Below, in pieces: positions 1-13,104 of a DNA stretch of 64,000 nucleotides; position 1 is the stretch's first letter; every line of letters starts with the position of its first letter. Source of the DNA: Streptomyces bicolor (GTDB lineage Bacteria > Actinomycetota > Actinomycetes > Streptomycetales > Streptomycetaceae); the NCBI RefSeq assembly GCF_000719285.1, contig NZ_JOFS01000032.1:85953-149952 (forward strand), in the 5' to 3' direction. A program made the translations under genes and the position numbers. Below the pieces are notes generated by a model that made no database searches, was not told where the DNA came from, and saw only the letters and a program-made list of their open reading frames with translations.

Positions 1-4404
<4,404 letters not shown>

Positions 4405-4452
4405 AGATGGGCTCCTAGCGATTGCGGCTCTCTTGGGTCCGACCCCGCGCGA

Positions 4453-4506
4453 AACGTATCGCCGCCGTAAGCGTTACAGCAAGAGGCTTGAAACCATCGG
4501 CAAGAA
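4453..4506 (-). promoter_or_regulatory. Promoter and MalR-type operator of the amylase-pullulanase gene
   Basis: On the minus strand a -35-like TTGCTG (4477-4482) is followed after 18 bp by TACGTT (4453-4458), about 50 nt before the GTG start. The -35 overlaps the inverted repeat CAAG-AGG-CTTG (4480-4490), and a further CAAGAA lies at 4501-4506. The promoter of the adjacent alpha-amylase has the same hexamers, spacing and operator position. CTTGC-type repeats are the known MalR recognition theme in Streptomyces; binding here is inferred. Confidence 0.6.
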
Positions 4507-4574
4507 CTTTCAGCTGGGCGCTCAGCGGGGAGAGTTGACGTCCTCACCCGCGTGAGCGTGGGTGATTCCCGCCT

Positions 4575-4599
4575 GCCCTGCCGCGTGCAGCGGCAGGGC
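4575..4599 (-). terminator. Strong hairpin after the alpha-amylase gene
   Basis: A perfect 10-bp stem (GCCCTGCCGC / GCGGCAGGGC) with a 5-nt loop starts 18 bp after the amylase stop codon. A second imperfect hairpin follows at about 4545-4567. There is no T-run, which is common for Streptomyces terminators. It probably insulates the downstream amylase-pullulanase gene, which has its own promoter. Confidence 0.55.
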
Positions 4600-4616
4600 T
4601 TCGGCTGACTTGCAAC

Positions 4617-6044
4617 TCAGCAGCTCGACTTGCCGGCGTAGATCGCGAGGGCGGTGTTGGAGCCGAGGGTGGCGGTGAACTGCCCAGTGGAGTTCACCGT
4701 CACGGTCGTGTTGTTCTGGACGTTGCAGTACGTCCCCGAAGGCAGCGACGTCTGATAGGTACGGCTCAGCGAACCCGACTCGTGATTGATGGCCACGAAC
4801 CCCTTGCCGCCCCGCCCGAACGCGATCGCATCGCCCCCGTTGTCCCACCAGTTGGTGACGGCCTCACCGCGGGTGGCGTTGCGGAAGGCGACCATGGACT
4901 TGATCTCGGGCCAGTTGTGCTGGCACTTCCAGCCGTCCTGCCAGCAGGCGTTGACGGTGCCGCCGTTGGGCGGGCCGGCGTCGTGGTCGGTGAACTCATA
5001 GCCGGAGTTGATGTCCGGAGCGCCGTACGGCCAGGCCAGCATGAAGACGTTGGCCAGCGTGTAGTTGGCGCCATCCTTGTAGTTCAGGGTGGAGCCGTTG
5101 CGTTCGGTGTCGTGGTTGTCGACGAAGACGCCGGCCACCGAGCTGTTCATGTAGCCCCAGCCCTCGCCGTAGTTCTTCAGGTAGGCGAGGTTCTCGTTGT
5201 TGAAGACGCGCTTGAGGTCGTAGGCGTAGCGGAACTCCTGGACGTCGCCGTTGCCCGTGTACTCGGTGGGCTGGACGGCCTCGCCGCTGCCGTAGATGGC
5301 CTCCTGCTTCCAGTACACCGACGGGTTGCTCAGCCGGGACTTGATGTTGGCGAGGTCGGCGGCGTCCATGTGCTTGGCCGCGTCGATGCGGAAGCCGTCG
5401 ACGCCGAGCGAGAGCAGGTCGTTCATGTAGCCGGCGATAGCGCCGCGGACGTACGACTCCCCCGTGTCCAGGTCCGCGAGGCCCACCAGTTCGCAGTGCT
5501 GGACGTTCCAGCGGTCCTGGTAGTTGTTGATCTGGCTCGTGCAGTCGTCGAAGTCGGGCGCCGAGTACAGGCCCGGGTAGTTGTACTTGGTGTACGACGA
5601 GCCGCCCGTGCCGGTGCCGCTGCCCGCCGACATGTGGTTGATGACGGTGTCGACGACGACCTTCACACCGGCCGCGTGGCAGGTGTTGACCATGTTCCGG
5701 AAGGCCGTACGGTCGCCGAGGCGCCCGGCGATCTTGTAGCTCACCGGCTGGTACGAGGTCCACCACTGCGAGCCCTGGATGTGCTCGGCGGGCGGCGAGA
5801 CCTGGACGTAGCCGTAGCCGGCGGGGCCGAGGGTGTTGGTGCACTCCTTGGCGACCGAGGCGAAGTTCCACTCGAACATCACCGCGGTGACGTCCTTGGT
5901 GCCGGGCGGGGAGGCGGAGGCGGTGGAGCCGGGGGCCCACAGGGCGGCGGCCCCTGCCGCGCTGAGCGCGGTCAGAGCGGCAGCGAGAGCGGTACGGCGT
6001 CGCTTCCTGTGGCGCTTCGGGGGCGCCGAGCGTGTCGATATCAC
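4617..6044 (-). CDS. Secreted alpha-amylase (GH13)
   Basis: 475-aa extracellular endo-acting alpha-amylase hydrolysing alpha-1,4 links in starch. GTG start with AAGGAG 8 nt upstream; the second codon is ATA, as in the amylase-pullulanase gene. The signal peptide runs to about residue 45 (KRHRKRRRT then an Ala-rich core). GH13 motifs are [10 protein letters not shown] (region I), [12 protein letters not shown] (nucleophile Asp), WKQEAIYG (acid/base Glu) and [10 protein letters not shown] (third Asp). After the beta-rich C domain the protein stops at YAGKSSC; no CBM20 starch-binding module is visible, so it resembles the shorter Streptomyces amylases. The enzyme supplies maltodextrins for the MalEFG importer next door. 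Confidence 0.95.
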   Translation of the reverse strand: MISTRSAPPKRHRKRRRTALAAALTALSAAGAAALWAPGSTASASPPGTKDVTAVMFEWNFASVAKECTNTLGPAGYGYVQVSPPAEHIQGSQWWTSYQPVSYKIAGRLGDRTAFRNMVNTCHAAGVKVVVDTVINHMSAGSGTGTGGSSYTKYNYPGLYSAPDFDDCTSQINNYQDRWNVQHCELVGLADLDTGESYVRGAIAGYMNDLLSLGVDGFRIDAAKHMDAADLANIKSRLSNPSVYWKQEAIYGSGEAVQPTEYTGNGDVQEFRYAYDLKRVFNNENLAYLKNYGEGWGYMNSSVAGVFVDNHDTERNGSTLNYKDGANYTLANVFMLAWPYGAPDINSGYEFTDHDAGPPNGGTVNACWQDGWKCQHNWPEIKSMVAFRNATRGEAVTNWWDNGGDAIAFGRGGKGFVAINHESGSLSRTYQTSLPSGTYCNVQNNTTVTVNSTGQFTATLGSNTALAIYAGKSSC

Positions 6045-6125
6045 AGGCTGAACTCCTTGCGAAAGCGGCTCAGTTCGGGTCCCCCCTGCGCCGCGGCGCG
6101 GCTTCGTTGCCGGGCGCCGGGCGAG

Positions 6126-6183
6126 AACGTACCGCTAACGAAAGCTTTACAGCAAGAGGTTTGAAATTCACAGAAAGAACTTT
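6126..6183 (-). promoter_or_regulatory. Promoter and MalR-type operator of the alpha-amylase gene
   Basis: Minus-strand TTGCTG (6150-6155) and TACGTT (6126-6131) are separated by 18 bp, identical to the amylase-pullulanase promoter. The sequence GCAAGAGGTTTGAA overlaps the -35, and an AAGAACTTTCA element follows upstream, also shared with the other promoter. Co-repression by MalR is inferred from this match. Confidence 0.6.
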
Positions 6184-6243
6184 CACCCGTCACCTTGACG
6201 TGCCTTCACAACTGCCCCACGCTCACGGGTAGTTGAATGCGCT

Positions 6244-6278
6244 AAAAAGGGCCCGCCGCCTGAGCAGGCAGCGGACCC
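6244..6278 (-). terminator. Intrinsic terminator after the alpha-glucosidase gene
   Basis: On the minus strand an imperfect GC-rich stem (GGGTCCGCTGCC pairing with GGCGGCGGGCCC around a short loop) ends in TTTTT, about 20 bp after the glucosidase stop. This is an unusually classical rho-independent terminator for a high-GC actinomycete. Confidence 0.8.
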
Positions 6279-6299
6279 TTCGTGCTGGAGCAGAGGCCG

Positions 6300-7961
6300 T
6301 CAGGCCGTCGTCCACCACACCGTGGTGTCCGAGGGGACCTTCGTCTCGCCGTCCGCCTCGGTGATCTCGCCGCTGGTCATCAGGACGCGGCCGTAGGCCG
6401 GGAGGGTCACGGACTCGCCGGTGGTGTTGGCGACGCACACGAACTCGCCGCGCCGGAAGGCCACGACGCCCTCGGGTGCACGGAGCCACTCCACCGCGTC
6501 GCCGGCGCCGAGGTCGGGGTGCGTGCGGCGGGCCGCGAGGGCGGCGCGGTACAGCTCCAGGGTCGAGCCCTCGACGCCGGTCTGAGCCTCCACGCTCAGC
6601 TCGCCCCAGGTCGCCGGCTGCGGCAGCCAGCTGCCCCCGCTGCCGAAGCCGTACGACGATCCCTCGCGCGTCCACGGGATCGGCACCCGGCAGCCGTCGC
6701 GGAAGCCGTCCTGGCCCTCGCCGCGGAAGTAGGCCGGGTCCTGGCGCACCTCGTCGGGCAGGTCGACGACGTCCGGCAGGCCGAGCTCCTCGCCCTGGTA
6801 GACGTACGCCGAGCCGGGCAGGGCCAGCATGAGGAGGGTCGCCGCGCGCGCTCGGCGCAGGCCCAGTTCCCGGTCCCCGGCGGTGCGGATCTGGGTGCCG
6901 AGGCCGGGCGGGTTGGCGAAGCGGGTGGCGTGGCGGGTGACGTCGTGGTTGGAGAGGACCCAGGTGGCGGGGGCGCCGACCGGGCGCATCGCGTCCAGGG
7001 TGCGGTCGACGACCTTGCGGAGCTCGTCCGCGTCCCAGTCGGTGCCCAGGTACTGGAAGTTGAAGGCCTGGTGCAGTTCGTCCGGGCGGACGTAGTTGGC
7101 GGTGCGCTCGACGGTCGGCGTCCAGGCCTCCGCGACGAAGATGCGCTCGCCGGCGTACTCGTCGAGGATCGTGCGCCACTGGCGGTAGATCGCGTGGACG
7201 CCGTCCTGGTCGAAGAACGGCATGACATCGTTGCCCAGCAGTTTGAGCTGGTCGTGGGAACCCAGGTCCGGCAGCCCCTCGGCCTTCACCATGCCGTGGG
7301 CCACGTCGATGCGGAAGCCGTCGACGCCCATGTCCAGCCAGAAGCGGAGGATGGAGCGGAACTCGTCGCCGACGGCCGGGTGTTCCCAGTTGAAGTCGGG
7401 CTGCTCCGGCGCGAAGAGGTGCAGATACCACTCCCCGTCCTCTACTCGCGTCCAGGCCGGGCCGCCGAAGATGGACTCCCAGTCGTTGGGCGGCAGTTCG
7501 CCGTTCTTCCCCTTGCCGGGGCGGAAGTAGTAGCGGTCGCGGAGCGGGGAGCCGGGGCCGTCCGCGAGTGCCCGCTTGAACCACTCGTGCTGGTCGGAGG
7601 AGTGGTTGGGCACGAGGTCGACGATGATCCTGAGCCCCAGCCCGTGGGCGTCACGGATCAGCGCGTCCGCGTCGAGCAGGTTGCCGAACATCGGGTCGAC
7701 CGCGCGGTAGTCGGCGACGTCGTAGCCGGCGTCGGCCTGCGGGGAGGCGTAGAAGGGGCTGAGCCACACGGCGTCGACGCCGAGGTCGCGCAGGTACGGG
7801 AGGCGGGAGCGTACGCCTTCCAGGTCGCCCATGCCGTCGCCGTTGCTGTCGGCGAAGCTGCGCGGATAGACCTGGTAGATCACCGCGTCCCGCCACCAGT
7901 CGCTGCGCTTGGCTTTGGCGGGGTTCGGGGCCGGGGCGAGGGCGGAGTGCTGCTGGCTCAT
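6300..7961 (-). CDS. Cytoplasmic alpha-glucosidase (GH13)
   Basis: 553-aa intracellular GH13 exo-enzyme that probably cleaves imported maltose and maltodextrins to glucose. There is no signal peptide. Motifs: [41 protein letters not shown] (nucleophile Asp), IFVAEAW (acid/base Glu), WVLSNHDVTRHATRF (third Asp). ATG 7961 was chosen because AAGGA lies just upstream; in-frame upstream starts lack such a site. It lies downstream of malG in the same direction, separated by a dispersed repeat, so it may be the distal gene of the malEFG unit or have its own promoter. An oligo-1,6-glucosidase is an alternative; the motifs do not settle linkage preference. Confidence 0.92.
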   Translation of the reverse strand: MSQQHSALAPAPNPAKAKRSDWWRDAVIYQVYPRSFADSNGDGMGDLEGVRSRLPYLRDLGVDAVWLSPFYASPQADAGYDVADYRAVDPMFGNLLDADALIRDAHGLGLRIIVDLVPNHSSDQHEWFKRALADGPGSPLRDRYYFRPGKGKNGELPPNDWESIFGGPAWTRVEDGEWYLHLFAPEQPDFNWEHPAVGDEFRSILRFWLDMGVDGFRIDVAHGMVKAEGLPDLGSHDQLKLLGNDVMPFFDQDGVHAIYRQWRTILDEYAGERIFVAEAWTPTVERTANYVRPDELHQAFNFQYLGTDWDADELRKVVDRTLDAMRPVGAPATWVLSNHDVTRHATRFANPPGLGTQIRTAGDRELGLRRARAATLLMLALPGSAYVYQGEELGLPDVVDLPDEVRQDPAYFRGEGQDGFRDGCRVPIPWTREGSSYGFGSGGSWLPQPATWGELSVEAQTGVEGSTLELYRAALAARRTHPDLGAGDAVEWLRAPEGVVAFRRGEFVCVANTTGESVTLPAYGRVLMTSGEITEADGETKVPSDTTVWWTTA

Positions 7962-8098
7962 GGCGTCCTTGGTACGTAACGGATTCATGGGGTCAGGTGT
8001 GCGTACAACGGTGATGACGAGACGGCCGCGGTGACAGCGGGGTCGGATGGACACCGCGACCGCCTCGGGTTCTCGGGGGGGGCAGCGCCCCGTCTTCA

Positions 8099-8165
8099 GG
8101 GGCGCGGGGCTGTATCAATCTGCGGCTACCGCCGCGTGGGCGCGATCAACCACGACGGCGCCGCA
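8099..8165 (+). repeat. Dispersed intergenic repeat, family A, copy 1
   Basis: A segment beginning AGGGGCGCGGGGCTGTATC and continuing through TGCGGCT..CCGCCGCGTGGGCGCGA..CC lies between malG and the alpha-glucosidase gene. A second copy in the opposite orientation is at 46411-46479. The arms are GC-rich and partly self-complementary, as in the non-coding repeats scattered in Streptomyces intergenic regions. Confidence 0.7.
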
Positions 8166-8183
8166 CACGATCGACGGCCGAGG

Positions 8184-9092
8184 TCACCCCTTCGTGCCGC
8201 CCGCGGTAAGCCCGGTCACCAGGTTCCTCTGCACGAAGTAGAAGAACGCGGAGACCGGTATGGCGACGAGCACCGCCGTCGCGGCCATCAGGTTGCGCTG
8301 CGCGTCGTGCTCGCTCACGAACGTCTGCAACCCGACCGCGAACGTGTACTTCGTGTCGGACAGCATGAACGTCGACGCGAACGCGACCTCACCGAAGGCC
8401 GTGAGGAAGCTGTAGAACGCGGCGACCGCCAGGCCGGGCTTGGCGAGCGGGAGGATCAGTCGCGCGAACGTGCCGAAGGGGGTCAGCCCGTCGACGCGTC
8501 CCGCCTCGTCGATCTCGAACGGGATGGTGTCGAAGTAGCCCTTCATCAGCCAGGCACAGTACGGCACGGTCGTCGTGCAGTAGACGAGGATGAGGCCGAG
8601 GTAGCTGTCGACGAGCTGCAGCTCGGACAGGATCTGGTACATCGGCACCATGAGTACGGCCACCGGGAACATCTGGGTGACGAGCAGCACCCACATGAAC
8701 TTCTTGTAGCCCGGAAAGCGCATCCGCGAGACCGCGTAGCCGGTCGTGGCGGAGATGACGACGCCGATGAGCGTGGTGCCCAGCGTGACGATGAGCGTGC
8801 TCGTCAGCCAGTCGAAGAACTTCGTCTCCTGTAGGACGAACGTGTAGTTGTCCAGCGTCATCTTCCCCCAGATGCCGCCTGGGTGGAGGTAGTCGTCCTT
8901 GTCCGGGCCGAGGGACAGGAAGACCAGCCAGGCCACGGGGAAGAGCGCGATCAGGCTCGCCACGATGAGGATGCCGTGGGAGACGAAGGACGTACCGCGG
9001 CTGTTCTCGCCGCGGCGGCGCGCCTTGCGGGGGGTGGCTGTGGTCACGGAGTCCTGCTTGTTCACCGGGGTCTCAACAGTGGTCGTACTCAT
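8184..9092 (-). CDS. malG: Maltose/maltodextrin ABC transporter permease MalG
   Basis: 302-aa inner-membrane permease pairing with MalF in the maltodextrin importer. ATG 9092 has GGAG five nt upstream. Six membrane spans are predicted (first at ILIVASLIALFPVAWLVFL). The cytoplasmic EAA loop that docks the ATPase is visible as EAGRVDGLTPFGTFARLILP (about residues 205-224). It starts 13 bp after malF stops. No transporter ATPase is encoded nearby; Streptomyces carbohydrate importers commonly share the multitask ATPase MsiK encoded elsewhere. Confidence 0.95.
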   Translation of the reverse strand: MSTTTVETPVNKQDSVTTATPRKARRRGENSRGTSFVSHGILIVASLIALFPVAWLVFLSLGPDKDDYLHPGGIWGKMTLDNYTFVLQETKFFDWLTSTLIVTLGTTLIGVVISATTGYAVSRMRFPGYKKFMWVLLVTQMFPVAVLMVPMYQILSELQLVDSYLGLILVYCTTTVPYCAWLMKGYFDTIPFEIDEAGRVDGLTPFGTFARLILPLAKPGLAVAAFYSFLTAFGEVAFASTFMLSDTKYTFAVGLQTFVSEHDAQRNLMAATAVLVAIPVSAFFYFVQRNLVTGLTAGGTKG

Positions 9093-9105
9093 GGGGACTC
9101 CTGCC

Positions 9106-10110
9106 TCAGATCGCGAGCTGCTGGTCATTGCGGTTCAGCCAGCGGCGGTAGAAGGAGGTGAAGACGATGAGGATGGCCAGCAGCAGCATGCCGTAGGCGG
9201 CCGACTGCGCGAAGTCACGCGGCTGCTGTCCGAAGCCGAGGTAGTAGGCCCAGGTGACGAGGATCTGGGCGTCGGGGGCGGTGTCGCCGAACAGCAGGAA
9301 GATGATGGCGAACTGGTTGAAGGTCCAGATGACGCCGAGCAGGACGACGGTGGAGCTGACGGACCGCAGGCCCGGCAGGGTGACGTACCGGAACTGCTGC
9401 CACCTGCTCGCGCCGTCCATCTCGGCGGCCTCGTACAGCGAGGAGTCGATGGACTGCAGCCCGCCGAGCAGCGAGAGCATCATGAACGGCACACCGCACC
9501 AGGTGTTCACCATGATCGCGGCGAAGCGCTGCCAGAAGGTGTCCTCCAGCCACAGCGGCGTGGGCAGGTGCAGCGTCTCCAGGAACGAGTTGATGATGCC
9601 GCCGTCGGCGAGCATGAACCGCCAGCCGAAGACGGTGACGAAGGTCGGCACGGCCCACGGCAGGATCAGGATCAGCCGGTACAGGGTGCGGCCGCGCAGC
9701 TTCTGGTTGAGCAGCAGGGCGAGGCCGAGGCCGATGGTGTAGTGGAGGGTGACGCAGGCCGCGGTCCAAAAGATCGTCCAGATGAAGTGCGACCAGAAGC
9801 GGTCGTACGCCGTCTCGCCCCACAGGATGTCGGCGTAGTTGTCGAAGCCGATGAACTTGTAGGTGGCCTCGATCTCGTTGACGCCGATGGTGCGGGCGCT
9901 GTTGAGGCTGTTGGCGTCGGTGAGAGTGAGGTAGAAGCCGTACGCCAGCGGATACAGCACCAGGACGCCGAGGACGATCACCACCGGAGCGATCATCGCG
10001 TAGGCGTACCAGTGCTTCTGGTAGCCGTGCTTCAGGCGCTGGCCCAGCCCGGGCCGCGGCGCGCGGTCACCGCGGCGCTTGCCGGTCGCGCGGTCGATGG
10101 CGACTGTCAT
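9106..10110 (-). CDS. malF: Maltose/maltodextrin ABC transporter permease MalF
   Basis: 334-aa inner-membrane permease. The first span is around residues 38-58 (MIAPVVIVLGVLVLYPLAYG), with five more following. The EAA motif is EAAEMDGASRWQQFRYVTLP. A GAAGG ribosome site lies about 10 nt upstream. It follows malE after a 135-bp spacer containing a large hairpin and tandem repeats, which suggests that membrane components are made at a lower level than the binding protein. Confidence 0.95.
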   Translation of the reverse strand: MTVAIDRATGKRRGDRAPRPGLGQRLKHGYQKHWYAYAMIAPVVIVLGVLVLYPLAYGFYLTLTDANSLNSARTIGVNEIEATYKFIGFDNYADILWGETAYDRFWSHFIWTIFWTAACVTLHYTIGLGLALLLNQKLRGRTLYRLILILPWAVPTFVTVFGWRFMLADGGIINSFLETLHLPTPLWLEDTFWQRFAAIMVNTWCGVPFMMLSLLGGLQSIDSSLYEAAEMDGASRWQQFRYVTLPGLRSVSSTVVLLGVIWTFNQFAIIFLLFGDTAPDAQILVTWAYYLGFGQQPRDFAQSAAYGMLLLAILIVFTSFYRRWLNRNDQQLAI

Positions 10111-10145
10111 GGTTCGACAACCTTCGTGGAGATCGACAGATCAGG

Positions 10146-10181
10146 GGTGTACGGCTGTGGTGTACGGCTGTGGTGTACGGC
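10146..10181. repeat. 13-bp tandem repeat in the malE-malF spacer
   Basis: GGTGTACGGCTGT occurs at 10146-10158 and 10159-10171, followed by a partial third unit to 10181. It lies between the malF ribosome site and the malE-malF hairpin. Confidence 0.85.
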
Positions 10182-10195
10182 GCACAGGCCGGTGA

Positions 10196-10235
10196 CCGCC
10201 GGATCCTTCCCCCCATGATCAGGAGGATCCGGCGG
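10196..10235 (-). promoter_or_regulatory. malE-malF intergenic stem-loop
   Basis: A perfect 11-bp inverted repeat CCGCCGGATCC (10196-10206) / GGATCCGGCGG (10225-10235) with an 18-nt loop lies 10 bp after the malE stop, within the malEFG transcript. It has no T-tract. Likely roles are partial termination or 3'-end protection of malE mRNA, giving excess binding protein as in other maltose operons; this is inference. Confidence 0.65.
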
Positions 10236-10245
10236 CCACTCGGGG

Positions 10246-11517
10246 TCACTTGCTGAAGTCCGGGACCAGCTTGGCGATGGAGGTCTCGGCGGTGCTCAGG
10301 CCCTTGTCCAGGGACACCTTGCCTCCGGCGATCTTCAGCAGCTCGGCGTCCACCGGGCCCCACAGGGAGCTGTACTCGGGCAGGGCCGGGCGCGGCTGGG
10401 CGGCGGCGAGGACGCCCTGGTAGCCGGCGATGCCCGGGTCGGCCTTGACCTCGGTGGTGTAGGCGTCGTCGCGGGTGGGCAGCGTGTTGTTCTTCAGGGC
10501 GATGGTCTCCTGGGCCTTCGCCGAGGTCATGAACTTCACGAACTTCAGCGAGGCCTCCTGGTGGGCCTTGTCCGAGCCCGCGTACACGGAGAGGTTGTGG
10601 CCGCCGGTCGGGGCGCCCGCCTTGCCGGAGGAGCCGGCCGGGACGGTGGCGATGCCGAGGTTGGCCTTGTCCTTGAACGCGGAGCCCTTGTAGAAGTTGG
10701 TGATCTCCCACGGGCCCTGCATGATCGAGGCGACCTTGCCGCTGACGAACGCCTCCTGGATGTGGGCGTAGGCGTCGGCGGTGGTGTCGGCCTTGTGCAG
10801 GCCCTTGCCGTCGAAGAGGCTCAGCCAGGTCTCGTAGCCCTTTTTGGCCTCGGGCGACGCGACGGTGATCTTCTTGGCGTCGGCGTCGACGGTGTCGGTG
10901 CCCTCGCCGTAGAGGAACGTCTGGGCGTAGTAGGCCTGGGTGGAGCCCCAGTAGCCGTCGACGCCGGTCTTCTCCTTGATGGTGGCGGCGGCCTTCTTCA
11001 GGTCGTCCCAGGTCTTGGGGGCCTCGACGCCGGCCTTCTTGAACAGGTCCTTGTTGTAGACGAAGGCGAGGGTGTCCGTGGTGAACGGAACGCCGTAGAC
11101 CTTGCCCTCGTACTTGGCCTGCTCGATCAGGCTGGGCTGGAACTTGTCCTGCTCGGCGAGTGCCTCGGTGCCGTCGAGCGGCAGGAAGAAGCTCTTCTTG
11201 GCGAAGGCGGGGGTCCAGCCGACCTCGGAGCGCAGGATGTCCGGGGCGCCCTTGGAGCCGGCGGCCGTGTCGAACTTGTTCTGCGCCTGGTCGAACGGGA
11301 CGTTGACGTACTTGACCTTGATGTCCTTGTTGGCGGCCTCGAACTCCTTGACCAGGGCCTGGTACGTCGGCGCCTCGTTGGTGGCGTTGGAGGTGTCCCA
11401 CCAGGTGATGGTGACCGGCCCGCTCGAGTCGCTGCCACTGTCGTCCCCGCCGCCGCACGCCGTCGCCGCGAGAGCGAGGGACGCCACCAGCGCGGTGGCC
11501 GCTATGCCACGCCGCAT
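10246..11517 (-). CDS. malE: Maltose/maltodextrin-binding lipoprotein MalE
   Basis: 423-aa extracytoplasmic substrate-binding protein of the SBP family 1, anchored by a lipid. The signal peptide ends in the lipobox LAATAC, so Cys21 would be acylated. The mature protein has the expected length and features such as VTITWWDTSN at the start and GPWEITNFYKG in the centre. AAGGAG lies 5 nt before the ATG. It is the first gene of malEFG, read divergently from malR. Confidence 0.95.
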   Translation of the reverse strand: MRRGIAATALVASLALAATACGGGDDSGSDSSGPVTITWWDTSNATNEAPTYQALVKEFEAANKDIKVKYVNVPFDQAQNKFDTAAGSKGAPDILRSEVGWTPAFAKKSFFLPLDGTEALAEQDKFQPSLIEQAKYEGKVYGVPFTTDTLAFVYNKDLFKKAGVEAPKTWDDLKKAAATIKEKTGVDGYWGSTQAYYAQTFLYGEGTDTVDADAKKITVASPEAKKGYETWLSLFDGKGLHKADTTADAYAHIQEAFVSGKVASIMQGPWEITNFYKGSAFKDKANLGIATVPAGSSGKAGAPTGGHNLSVYAGSDKAHQEASLKFVKFMTSAKAQETIALKNNTLPTRDDAYTTEVKADPGIAGYQGVLAAAQPRPALPEYSSLWGPVDAELLKIAGGKVSLDKGLSTAETSIAKLVPDFSK

Positions 11518-11619
11518 GAGTTCTCCTTGAGGGTGAAAGCCCGTGTGATGCAGGGGCGGCCCCGTCTGCCTGCCCTTGCTGTCTTGCCGACTGCGCCGTT
11601 GCGGCCGCCGGGCGACGTG

Positions 11620-11672
11620 AACGTAACAGCGTTGAAAGATCGACGAAAGACCTTGCAGAAAAAAAGTGCAAG
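11620..11672 (-). promoter_or_regulatory. malE promoter with MalR operator
   Basis: The inverted repeat CTTGCA (11652-11657) / TGCAAG (11667-11672) lies about 135 bp upstream of malE. Downstream of it toward malE is TACGTT (minus strand, 11620-11625), the same -10-like hexamer found at both amylase promoters. CTTGCAG-type repeats are the established MalR target in Streptomyces; the exact promoter is inferred. Confidence 0.65.
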
Positions 11673-11759
11673 AGATCTCCGAAGTTATCCGTGCGTGACC
11701 AGTCGGCGACCGTCATGAGACGCTTCTTTCCAGGGGTGGAGCGCCATGCGGACCACTTG

Positions 11760-11782
11760 TGCAAGACTCTGCAAGCTCTTGC
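11760..11782 (+). promoter_or_regulatory. MalR-type repeats upstream of malR
   Basis: Two direct repeats TGCAAG (11760-11765 and 11770-11775) are followed by an inverted CTTGC (11778-11782). They lie about 120 bp upstream of the preferred malR start and just 24 bp upstream of an alternative ATG at 11806. They could serve autoregulation, or bend the divergent region together with the malE operator 90 bp away. Confidence 0.55.
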
Positions 11783-11898
11783 TACCACTTTCACGAGGGA
11801 GCGCGATGAAGCAGCAACCCGGACCAGGCCGGCCAACAGGTCGCCGGCGGCGTCCGATTGGTGTGCAAGGCGACTTTCGGCCGGTACAGTCCAGTGCC

Positions 11899-12933
11899 GT
11901 GACCACACGGCTTGCCGACATCGCTGCTCAGGCGGGGGTGAGCGAAGCGACCGTCAGCCGCGTCCTCAACGGGAAGCCGGGCGTCGCCGCCACCACTCGC
12001 CAGTCCGTGCTGGCCGCATTGGACGTGCTCGGCTACGAGCGCCCGGTGCGACTGCGCCAGCGCAGCGAAGGCCTGGTGGGCCTGATCACCCCGGAGCTGG
12101 AGAACCCGATATTCCCGGCCCTCGCCCAGGTCATCGGCCAGGCACTGACCAGGCAGGGCTACACCCCCGTGCTGGCCACCCAGACGCCCGGCGGCTCGAC
12201 CGAGGACGAGCTGACCGAGATGCTCGTCGACCGCGGTGTCGCCGGCATCATCTACGTCTCCGGCCTGCACGCCGACACCACGGCCGACATGCAGCGCTAT
12301 GAGCGCCTGCGCGCCCAGGGCGTCCCCTTCGTCCTGGTGGACGGCTTCTCCCCCAAGGTCCAGGCGCCCTTCATCTCCCCCGACGACCGCGCGGCGATGA
12401 CACTCGCGGTGACGCACCTGGCCTCCCTGGGCCACACCCGTATCGGCCTGGCCCTGGGCCCCAAGCGCTTCGTCCCGGTCCAGCGCAAGATCGAGGGCTT
12501 CCTCCGCGCGATGCAGGACCAGCTGGGCCTGCCGACGGACGTCATAGAGACCGAGCTGATCCAGCACTCCCTGTACACCCTGGAGGGCGGCCAGGCGGCG
12601 ACCACGGCCCTGATCGACCGGGACTGCACCGCGGTCGTCTGCGCGAGCGACATGATGGCGCTGGGCGCGATAAGGGCGGCTCGGCAACGCGGCCTGGCGG
12701 TCCCGAAGGACATCTCGGTGGTCGGCTTCGACGACTCCCCGCTGATCGCCTTCACCGACCCGCCGCTCACCACGGTCCGCAAGCCGGTCCCGGCGATGGG
12801 GCAGGCGGCGGTGCGCACGCTGCTGGAGGAGATCGGCGGGACGCCGGCGCCCCACAGCGAGTTCGTGTTCATGCCGGAGCTGGTGGTGCGCGGTTCGACG
12901 GCTTCGGGACCCGGAAACAGGAACCACGCCTGA
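11899..12933 (+). CDS. malR: LacI-family maltose regulon repressor MalR
   Basis: 344-aa repressor. The N-terminal helix-turn-helix reads RLADIAAQAGVSEATVSRVL (about residues 4-23), followed by the hinge region and a periplasmic-binding-protein-like sensor domain. The GTG start puts the helix-turn-helix at the usual position for the family. It lacks a ribosome site but has TACAGT 8 nt upstream, which fits a leaderless transcript. An in-frame ATG at 11806 has a GAGGGAG site and would add 31 residues. Divergent from malE. It is expected to repress malEFG and the amylase genes, with maltose or maltotriose as inducer. Confidence 0.9.
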   Translation: MTTRLADIAAQAGVSEATVSRVLNGKPGVAATTRQSVLAALDVLGYERPVRLRQRSEGLVGLITPELENPIFPALAQVIGQALTRQGYTPVLATQTPGGSTEDELTEMLVDRGVAGIIYVSGLHADTTADMQRYERLRAQGVPFVLVDGFSPKVQAPFISPDDRAAMTLAVTHLASLGHTRIGLALGPKRFVPVQRKIEGFLRAMQDQLGLPTDVIETELIQHSLYTLEGGQAATTALIDRDCTAVVCASDMMALGAIRAARQRGLAVPKDISVVGFDDSPLIAFTDPPLTTVRKPVPAMGQAAVRTLLEEIGGTPAPHSEFVFMPELVVRGSTASGPGNRNHA

Positions 12934-13104
12934 CCCGCCCCGCCACCTCCCCGACCAGTCCCCTCGTCCTCAGGGCGGAGAATCCCCCGATCCCGCCCTG
13001 CGTCGGTAGGAGAGCGGGGCTGTACGCCCGTCGTAGAACATGCGTGCTTGACCCACCCGAGGGATGATCGGTCGGGGAAGGCTTATCTGGCAGACTCTGT
13101 GCCC

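Noticed and set aside
8184..11517. Possible missing ATPase of the maltodextrin importer
   Set aside because: Not a defect: Streptomyces carbohydrate importers generally use a shared MsiK ATPase encoded elsewhere.
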